From the NCBI GenBank assembly GCA_020443005.1, contig JAGRJA010000040.1:1-5527 (forward strand): DNA of 5,527 nt, written 5' to 3'. This stretch comes from Pseudomonadales bacterium. Lineage in GTDB: Bacteria > Pseudomonadota > Gammaproteobacteria > Pseudomonadales > UBA7239. Below the pieces are notes generated by a model, which had not been told where the DNA came from, ran no database searches, and saw only the letters and a program-made list of their open reading frames with translations. Of this stretch, positions 1 through 5,527 are shown piece by piece. The number at the start of each line of letters is the position of its first letter. Within the stretch, counting starts at the first letter, position 1. A program made the translations under genes and the position numbers.

Positions 1-248
1 CGCTCCTTTCCATCTGAGCATTTAAACTGCCTCCTCTTCGCTGGCGCCCCACCAGGAACCACCTCCCCCAAATCAACCTTGAAATTTGTGTTTGCGATGC
101 AATCAACATTTTCCTTGATCGCAGCCGACACACCAATCGATATGTCTTTACTATCGTAGAACAATGTTGTCGGGATATAAGCTTGACCATCAATCAACTC
201 AGGATTGACGGCGGTTACCCACAATGTCTGTTCTACTTTTTTACTCAC
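1..248 (-). CDS. Third operon gene, N-terminal 82 codons; possibly Hsp70-like ATPase (partial)
   Basis: This open frame starts with GTG at 248 and stays open through the left edge. It was read directly from the reverse complement. TGA lies directly upstream in frame, so the start cannot be earlier. It overlaps the methyltransferase stop by four bases (GTGA) and has a strong AAAGGAG seven bases before the start. The protein begins [20 protein letters not shown] and continues with YIPTTLFYDSKDISIGVSA (24-42), NFKVDLGEVVPGG (55-67) and a basic KRRQFK (71-76). The IPTTLFY...ISIGVSA segment followed by FKVDLGE resembles the Hsp70 region where 'TPSVVAF...VGxxA' precedes the lysine/arginine-rich helix. 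That suggests an Hsp70-like, actin-fold ATPase. Against this, the usual N-terminal phosphate-1 loop (IDLGTTNS-like) is missing, and only a small fragment can be read. There is no helicase signature, so it does not look like DrmA. That it is a real gene is very likely; the Hsp70-like identity is tentative (about 0.4). Confidence 0.85.
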   Translation of the reverse strand, partial: MSKKVEQTLWVTAVNPELIDGQAYIPTTLFYDSKDISIGVSAAIKENVDCIANTNFKVDLGEVVPGGAPAKRRQFKCSDGKE

Positions 249-3200
249 TCAAGCTCTCCTTTCTCAAGCTTATCCCAGGCTTCTAACACAAGCCGTTGAG
301 TTCGATATTCACCAAACTCGTTCATTTCTTTGTTTTTAAGCACGCGGAAAGTTTCTGACGGATAGTCATCTCCCATCACATCAGCAGGATCAAGAATGTA
401 GCGCAGCTCATCACGGGTTAGGCCATAGAGGCGCGAGTAGTAAGCATCGAGCTCACTCTTAAGCTGATGGCGTCGTTCTGGATCAAAGGTAAATGGTTCG
501 CCTTGATAACCCAAATCTTCTGCAAATGGTTTCAAACCATTTTCGGTAAAAACAAGCTCGAGTACCCGGGAATTAATAAATTCCTCATCCTCAAGTGTAT
601 ATGTGGATGGTTGAACTATCGGAAACTGCTTAACATATCCGAATGTAAGATGAGTACCACCTACTTTTTGCCGCGCAATAAAATCCAAAGGTAGTGAATT
701 AAAGTTTGCTAATAACAAAGACATTTTACGAGCAGGCAAGTCTGAGAAGACCAGAGGAAGAGTATGGCCAACTCCAGATAGAGCAATTACAGAAGAAATT
801 ACCGTTCTCTCATTCGTAACATTCGTTATATCTCTGAACCCCAGTAAATACTTTAACCTTCGGACTTCCAACAACGGCCACAGCACTGATTCAACTGCAA
901 TCGTTCCATCAACCATCTGCTGTATGTTTTTTGACTCCGCCTCAGCAAGAGAAAACTGCTGATGCGTTGTCTTCGCCGCCTCTGCAAAAGGAGACAAGCC
1001 AGAGGAAAACATATCTCCGCCATCCAGCTTTGCTGGCTTGCCCAAAAGAGCCTCCAATAAATCCCAGTCTTCTTTTCCCTCATGGGTATCTAGCATCCAA
1101 CCCGCCAGCCAAACTTTTAATGCATTTTTGATTGACTCAGCATCTCCCTTTTTAGCCGCATCAATCACCAGCTTTGGGGCGCTAGCGGTTCGCAAAGTAA
1201 CTTCTTTCTCTTCTATCCAATAACGCGGTAAAGGGCGAGAATTTGGGTCTTGCTTTTCGGCCAAAGTACAATCACGACTGGTTTCACCATCAACTTCAAA
1301 GGTTGCCCATCGATGGTCATAATGATGGACCATCTTCGCTTCATATAAAGGCAACAACCCCTCACTTTTTCGCTTTTCAAATTCCTGATATTTTTTAAAT
1401 AAATGACTTGCCGAAGTCATATTGAACAAACCCTGGCTAAACCGCACACCCCAAGTATTTTCCTCCGGGCCATTTTCAGTCGCATCTTTAACTAGAATAG
1501 GCGCCACTCTATAAAGTTTTTTTGTCAGCTCAGCATCTTTATTAGAACGAAATACAGGACAGGTCTTCGTGTTGGGGTTAATCAGCGAAAACTCATCAGC
1601 CGTTAAACTAAAGCAGCGCCGCTTGTCAGAAAGCTGGTGTGGTTGTGTAGCAAAAAATGCCAACTCCGCCTGATCGACATTTTTTGCGAGTGTTAACAAA
1701 CAAAACTTTATCCTTGAATCAATATCAAAAAGCTTTGCTCGATTTTCAAAATCATAAAGGCTTGCCAAACGCTTCCCATCTGACAGCCAACCAAAGTAGG
1801 CTTTGGTGGAATCATCAGTCGCAATACCGGTAGGAACAATAACGCCAGCCCTGCCGTTATCATTTATGCTTTTAGCAAAGTGCTCCGCAAAAATAGCATA
1901 GAGATTCAACTTGCCCTTTGCCGTGAGATTATTTCTTCCTGCAATCCTGAAGAATTGGTTTTGGCATTCTATTGCCATTTTGTCTGTTTGATATTCCATC
2001 CAAAGCCTTGGAAGAGTCTTTTCTAAGGCTTCAATAGCGGCCTTTCTTTTAGCGCCAGGTAATGATGCAATATCTGGCGATCTGGATGAAAAGTATTTTT
2101 CCTCTTCAAACTGTGAAACATCCCAAGGAGGGTTCCCCAACATCACATCAAAACCACCTTTTCCCTGAGCCCCAAATATTTGCGGGAAGGCCAAAGGCCA
2201 GTGCAGGAATTTAAATGTTTTCGCTAATGACTTGGTATTCTCCAATACCTCTTTACTTAGCGCCTGACCTTCAGCTGCCAGTTTAAGGTGTGCATTGGTG
2301 GGAACTGCATTTATTGTAGCCTCTGTTTTAGAAGCAAAGAATGCGGCGGTAAAGATATCTTCTTTCAAGCGTTCATTGATAAAGACATCATTAGTGCGAG
2401 CAAGCTCATAGGCTGCTTGCTTTTCTCGAACCTGCTCTACCGTATCTTCCGGCATGGATTCGATCTGGTTAAAGGTCTGTGGAATCATCTGAAAACTGAC
2501 AGCCAGTTTCTTTGCTGCTTCCGTATTCTGCTTTCTCAGCTCTTTGCAGGTTTCCTTATCATCGCCCGTTAATTGTTTGTAGGCATCACCCGGTATGCCG
2601 TCTTCAAGCATCTCGGAGGACAACACGCCGACCAGCGCGTTACCGTTTTGAATATGGCTATCCAAAAAGCTCAGGGGCTTACCGGGCTCAATAGACTCCA
2701 ACCATAAGCCTGTTTTACAAAGCTCCACCGCCATTGGGTTGAGGTCTACCCCGTAGATACAATGGCGCACCACATCTCGAATGGCATGACGATAATGGGC
2801 TTCAGTGGGCTGGTCTGTACCTGCATCAATGGTTGCCAGCTCTGCCGCCAAGCGCCGCGCTGCGGCCAAAAGAAAGTGCCCCGATCCACAAGCAGGGTCA
2901 CACACGCTTATCCCCAGCAATGCCTCTCGCGGGTTTTGCGGGCTGGCCTTTAAGCGATCTTTAATTACTGGCTCGAGTGCTGACTTGATTAGCTCCTGCA
3001 CCAAGGAATCAGGCGTGTAGTAAGAACCCGTGAGCTTTCGGCTATGGCCAGAGGCGGACTCTTCATCTTCAGCATCACCGATGAAACTGAATTGCCATTT
3101 ACCGTCGGTATGTAATTGAGGAATTAACTCAAGCAGCGATTCATAAACAGAACCAAACTCTTCGGTATCCATATCACGGTAGTTGATACGAGAAAGCGTT

Positions 3201-4432
3201 TTATCGTGCTCGAAATAGGCCAGGTTAAACAAGGCGCTATACACATATCGGTTTTCAATTTCACAGGCTTCGATATGGGCGCACTGGTCAGCTGAAAACA
3301 ATCCACCTAGAGCAGGCTGTGCCAACAAGGGCTGCCCTTCGGCAAATCCCTTGAAGCTTACCAATAACAGCTGCCAGGCATCGCCATGCAGATCGTAATG
3401 GCGGTTCATTCTGGCCCGCTCTCTCAACTGGCTTACAGAATAGCCCTGGTTATAAAGTTTACGCGCAGCTTCATAATTTGAGCCTTCAAACTCACGAGGT
3501 AACAACGCCACGTCACGATCTTCAGCGGTAAGCAAAAACAGGAAGCGATAAACCAGCCGTAAAACCTGTTGGAAATAAGCGTCTGTGGTTAATTCTTGCG
3601 TACTCAGTTTTTCCCTTAGCGCGGTATTGTTAGGATGTGCCACAAAGCCAGTGCCTAACTGACGCAAGGCATCTGCCACACCGTAACGGAGCCTATCCAG
3701 GGCACGCTCGCCGTCGTCTTGCCCTTTATCACGCCACTGCTCAAGCCAGCAGTTTTCAATACGGTTTTCCCGGGGGCTAAGCCGCGTAGAATGCAGCAAT
3801 AGCCACAGCGTGGCAAAGTCGGAAAAGTTGTCTTCTTCAAACAGACGGCTGAAGTCGACTTCAAGATAAGCTGGCCTTGTCATCGCCGGGTTATCACGCA
3901 ACAAGCGCAAATAAACGCCGTTACTCACAATCGCCCACAAGCAATCAGTTTCTGCGTTCAGGTATTCTTGTACAAGGCCCATGGGAGATCGCTTTCGCCC
4001 TTCCTGACCGAATAAGGCATCACCTTTGTCTAAATCAAATTCAACTCCACAGAGCACAACCGGCACCGCACCGTTAGATGCGGTATGAGTAATCGGAAAC
4101 TCGCGTTCGCCGATAAGTTTTTTGCTCGAACTTTTCTGTATATCAAACCCCAGAATTTTATTGAGCAGTGGCACTAACCACTCATCCTGAGCCAGTTTGC
4201 TGGAAGCAATATCTTCACGCGCGATTTGTTGCTGATATTCCTGCCAGCGAGCTTGGGCAATACGCCAGTAACGGCCTATTTCGTCGTTGAAGCTTAATCC
4301 CGGCTCAATGCCGTAATCTTCCTTGGCTTGACCTGGAAGTTTATAGATACGGGCATCCTGCAGCACCTTACTGCCTAACAGGCCACCAACAACACGAATG
4401 GATTCAAATGCTTGATCGGTATTCTTTGCCAC
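245..4432 (-). CDS. Eco57I-like N6-adenine DNA methyltransferase, DrmMI-like
   Basis: This complete 1395-residue protein is predicted to transfer a methyl group from S-adenosylmethionine to adenine N6 in DNA. Motifs run in gamma-class order. Motif X-like [16 protein letters not shown] is at 467-482, motif [13 protein letters not shown] at 510-521 (SAM binding), and acidic [12 protein letters not shown] at 560-571. IQNGNALVG follows at 594-602, catalytic NPPW at 767-770, and RAGVIVPTG at 861-869. The C-terminal part, about 880-1275, is the likely target-recognition region and ends in [14 protein letters not shown] (1259-1272). A family-typical tail [18 protein letters not shown] sits at 1332-1349. 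The N-terminal 450 residues carry [28 protein letters not shown] and [16 protein letters not shown], as in large type IIG/BREX/DISARM methylases. I see no clear PD-(D/E)xK nuclease motif there, so it may be methylase-only. The start is GTG at 4432: TAA lies directly upstream in frame, and the first internal Met is residue 151. It lies 10 bases after the helicase gene and overlaps the next gene by 4 bases. Class 1 DISARM DrmMI is the best match; a standalone type IIG-like enzyme is less likely given the helicase partner. Confidence 0.9.
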   Translation of the reverse strand: MAKNTDQAFESIRVVGGLLGSKVLQDARIYKLPGQAKEDYGIEPGLSFNDEIGRYWRIAQARWQEYQQQIAREDIASSKLAQDEWLVPLLNKILGFDIQKSSSKKLIGEREFPITHTASNGAVPVVLCGVEFDLDKGDALFGQEGRKRSPMGLVQEYLNAETDCLWAIVSNGVYLRLLRDNPAMTRPAYLEVDFSRLFEEDNFSDFATLWLLLHSTRLSPRENRIENCWLEQWRDKGQDDGERALDRLRYGVADALRQLGTGFVAHPNNTALREKLSTQELTTDAYFQQVLRLVYRFLFLLTAEDRDVALLPREFEGSNYEAARKLYNQGYSVSQLRERARMNRHYDLHGDAWQLLLVSFKGFAEGQPLLAQPALGGLFSADQCAHIEACEIENRYVYSALFNLAYFEHDKTLSRINYRDMDTEEFGSVYESLLELIPQLHTDGKWQFSFIGDAEDEESASGHSRKLTGSYYTPDSLVQELIKSALEPVIKDRLKASPQNPREALLGISVCDPACGSGHFLLAAARRLAAELATIDAGTDQPTEAHYRHAIRDVVRHCIYGVDLNPMAVELCKTGLWLESIEPGKPLSFLDSHIQNGNALVGVLSSEMLEDGIPGDAYKQLTGDDKETCKELRKQNTEAAKKLAVSFQMIPQTFNQIESMPEDTVEQVREKQAAYELARTNDVFINERLKEDIFTAAFFASKTEATINAVPTNAHLKLAAEGQALSKEVLENTKSLAKTFKFLHWPLAFPQIFGAQGKGGFDVMLGNPPWDVSQFEEEKYFSSRSPDIASLPGAKRKAAIEALEKTLPRLWMEYQTDKMAIECQNQFFRIAGRNNLTAKGKLNLYAIFAEHFAKSINDNGRAGVIVPTGIATDDSTKAYFGWLSDGKRLASLYDFENRAKLFDIDSRIKFCLLTLAKNVDQAELAFFATQPHQLSDKRRCFSLTADEFSLINPNTKTCPVFRSNKDAELTKKLYRVAPILVKDATENGPEENTWGVRFSQGLFNMTSASHLFKKYQEFEKRKSEGLLPLYEAKMVHHYDHRWATFEVDGETSRDCTLAEKQDPNSRPLPRYWIEEKEVTLRTASAPKLVIDAAKKGDAESIKNALKVWLAGWMLDTHEGKEDWDLLEALLGKPAKLDGGDMFSSGLSPFAEAAKTTHQQFSLAEAESKNIQQMVDGTIAVESVLWPLLEVRRLKYLLGFRDITNVTNERTVISSVIALSGVGHTLPLVFSDLPARKMSLLLANFNSLPLDFIARQKVGGTHLTFGYVKQFPIVQPSTYTLEDEEFINSRVLELVFTENGLKPFAEDLGYQGEPFTFDPERRHQLKSELDAYYSRLYGLTRDELRYILDPADVMGDDYPSETFRVLKNKEMNEFGEYRTQRLVLEAWDKLEKGELE
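248..270 (-). repeat. Short direct repeat flanking the third gene's Shine-Dalgarno
   Basis: AGCTTGAG occurs twice on the minus strand (263-270 and 248-255), 15 bases apart, exactly flanking the AAAGGAG ribosome binding site and the GTG start. The 15-base period is in frame and gives the LEKGELE end of the methyltransferase. It could be a small in-frame duplication or chance; eight bases is too short to weigh heavily. Confidence 0.4.
249..262 (-). promoter_or_regulatory. Strong ribosome binding site of the third gene, inside the methyltransferase 3' end
   Basis: AAAGGAG (256-262, minus strand) lies seven bases before the GTG at 248, a near-ideal Shine-Dalgarno and spacing. It is embedded in the last codons of the methyltransferase, which read LEKGELE then stop. 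It fixes the start of the third gene and, with the GTGA stop/start overlap, indicates translational coupling. Confidence 0.8.
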
Positions 4433-4444
4433 TTAATAATTCCT
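4433..4444 (-). promoter_or_regulatory. Ribosome binding site of the methyltransferase gene
   Basis: On the minus strand AGGA (4441-4444) stands eight bases before the GTG start at 4432. Its first two bases are part of the TAG stop of the helicase gene (4443-4445). The overlap suggests that ribosomes finishing the helicase re-initiate on the methyltransferase. It also supports GTG as the real start, because TAA (4433-4435) directly precedes it in frame. Confidence 0.7.
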
Positions 4445-5527
4445 ACAACAAGCCACTGGCATCGGGAACCAGCGCATAAACGCCCATCACGTCGACTGGT
4501 AATTGTGGTTGCACACTGTAAGTGCCCTTCGCTTCAGACGCTTCACGTATTCTGCGGTGGTCTGCCAATACAGATTCAGCTCTTGTTTGCGCTAATGCCT
4601 CGAAGTGTTCCGTGAGGCTACCGAGCTTGTCGATTGCGCTATTGAGTTCCCTTAGTCTGGCTTCTGGTGCGAAGTTCTTGCTTGGCTTGGCCTGCATTAA
4701 CTTCACGACATCTGCTTTATCCAGCAAGGTTTGGTTGCCATTGCTATCAACCGCCAGTGCTAAAGCTTCTTCTGCAAGCAACTCAGAAGTGGGCGATGCA
4801 TCTGATCGTGTACGCTTGATTGAAAGGCGGCTACGGAGCCTCAGCAGATACACCATGGTCTTTTTATCGACATCTTTGGTGTAGATGGCCCCTGCCCTTG
4901 CAATGGTTGAAGTATCCTGGCCCGTCATCGCCATTTCAGTAAGGTAATCCGCAATGTGGCTCACCAATGGGTGCGTTCTGTGAACAAACTCGCTTCTGCC
5001 TCGGGTTGGGTAATGGAAGTCGACAGCATGGATATGCGCCAAGCCAGCCACGGTCAAACGCTCTTTTAAGGCGATCGGCAGGTGTTGAAGTGGTAACCGG
5101 TAAAACCCTTGCTTCTGTTTAGCCAACGGCGCACCCAACGCCTGGCAAGCATTGGTGACAAAGCGCTCTACATCATCGTTTGTGCCCAAGACAGCAAAGG
5201 CCTTTTCCCATTCAGGCATCACTTCTTCAGGCTTTAATCGATTCTGTGCAAAGATGGTACGGTTTCGTTTAGCCTTCTCGCGGACAGACTCCCATTGGGC
5301 ATCCAGCGCTTTGACGTTTTCGTCTTCGGCAAACAACTCCATGTTGTATTGGCCATAGCCGTCTTTACGCAGTAGCACCGTGTTCACAATGGCCTGCATG
5401 TAACGGCCTTCGGCTTCATCAGGTGCTGGCACGCTGACGCCTAACGCTTCACTGATGGCTTTTGCCTTGCGAAGGATAACCTGCAACACAGCACCATCGA
5501 TAGGGTTATCTTCGCCATAGAGCATTA
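4443..5527 (-). CDS. C-terminal part of a large SNF2-type helicase, DrmD-like (partial)
   Basis: This is the 3' end of a larger gene. The frame stays open to the window edge, and the first visible ATG (5523-5525) is preceded by a sense codon ending in TA, with the sequence already inside a conserved stretch, so that ATG is not the start. About 360 residues are visible, ending in TAG. The helicase motor motifs (Walker A, DEAH-type box, motif VI) are not in view and should lie upstream. I recognise the post-motor region typical of SNF2-like helicases paired with Eco57I-type methylases. It has LYGEDNPIDGAVL with a following LRK at visible residues 2-19, GVSVPAP near 29-35, HRTHPLVSHIADYL at 182-195, a T-x8-LLRLRSRL segment at 216-234, and LPVDVMGVYALVP close to the C-terminus at 342-354. 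In class 1 DISARM the equivalent protein is DrmD, presumably an ATP-driven DNA translocase. The immediately following methyltransferase gene supports this. Family assignment is by remembered motifs, not by search. A DISARM-like helicase outside true DISARM is the main alternative. Confidence 0.8.
   Translation of the reverse strand, partial: MLYGEDNPIDGAVLQVILRKAKAISEALGVSVPAPDEAEGRYMQAIVNTVLLRKDGYGQYNMELFAEDENVKALDAQWESVREKAKRNRTIFAQNRLKPEEVMPEWEKAFAVLGTNDDVERFVTNACQALGAPLAKQKQGFYRLPLQHLPIALKERLTVAGLAHIHAVDFHYPTRGRSEFVHRTHPLVSHIADYLTEMAMTGQDTSTIARAGAIYTKDVDKKTMVYLLRLRSRLSIKRTRSDASPTSELLAEEALALAVDSNGNQTLLDKADVVKLMQAKPSKNFAPEARLRELNSAIDKLGSLTEHFEALAQTRAESVLADHRRIREASEAKGTYSVQPQLPVDVMGVYALVPDASGLL

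Noticed and set aside
1..248. Third gene as drmA, the expected next DISARM gene
   Set aside because: The 82 readable residues show no helicase-type N-terminus and resemble an Hsp70-like region instead. A later drmA beyond the left edge is not excluded.
2288..2694. Two overlapping plus-strand open frames of 94 and 60 codons, opposite the methyltransferase
   Set aside because: They are antisense to the continuous methyltransferase frame and show no family motif or convincing ribosome binding site.
4433..4442. A promoter or terminator between helicase and methyltransferase genes
   Set aside because: Only ten bases separate the genes, and they are accounted for by the ribosome binding site and its spacer. 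There is no room for a hairpin terminator.
4522..4884. Plus-strand open frame of 120 codons
   Set aside because: It lies wholly antisense to the helicase gene, whose frame carries conserved family motifs. The translation is Ser/Leu/Ala-rich low-complexity sequence with no recognisable domain, as expected for a shadow frame.
5523..5525. ATG as the start of a 360-residue helicase-associated protein
   Set aside because: The frame remains open to the window edge and the sequence at this ATG is already inside a conserved helicase segment (LYGEDNPIDGAVL), so it is an internal methionine of a truncated gene.
1..5527. tRNA, CRISPR array, insertion sequence or inverted terminal repeats
   Set aside because: The window is filled by three same-strand coding frames. 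I saw no regularly spaced repeats, no transposase motifs and no cloverleaf-like sequence.

Overview
The window is a dense piece of a bacterial operon with every gene on the minus strand, so it is transcribed from high to low coordinates. Almost every base is coding. Three genes are visible: the C-terminal part of a large SNF2/superfamily-2 type helicase (4443 to the right edge), a complete 1395-residue Eco57I-like adenine-specific DNA methyltransferase (245-4432), and the first 82 codons of a third gene that runs off the left edge (1-248). No RNA gene, CRISPR array, insertion sequence or recognisable promoter is visible. The operon promoter must lie beyond the right edge and any terminator beyond the left edge.

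The helicase and methyltransferase resemble the DrmD-DrmMI pair of class 1 DISARM anti-phage systems, and more loosely the methyltransferase-centred logic of BREX. A large N6-adenine methyltransferase would mark self DNA, and a helicase would act on unmarked invading DNA. The DISARM core genes drmA, drmB and drmC are not in the window. The gene directly after the methyltransferase does not start like DrmA. Its N-terminus instead recalls the early part of an Hsp70-like (actin-fold) ATPase, but it lacks the usual phosphate-1 loop. The window therefore probably shows a DISARM-related helicase-methyltransferase module with an unusual third partner. This is the part most likely to be poorly described.

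The genes are tightly coupled. Ten bases separate helicase and methyltransferase, and the methyltransferase Shine-Dalgarno overlaps the helicase stop codon. The methyltransferase and third gene overlap by four bases (GTGA), with a strong AAAGGAG inside the methyltransferase 3' end. Both downstream genes must start with GTG, because an in-frame stop lies immediately upstream of each.

Base composition is uneven. By hand count the helicase end and the N-terminal part of the methyltransferase are roughly 53-58% G+C. From about position 2580 down to about 600 the methyltransferase is much more A+T-rich, near 40% in the lines counted. Clear Shine-Dalgarno sequences and the protein families fit a Gram-negative, perhaps gammaproteobacterial, host. 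That taxonomic guess is weak, because defence islands of this kind move between genomes.
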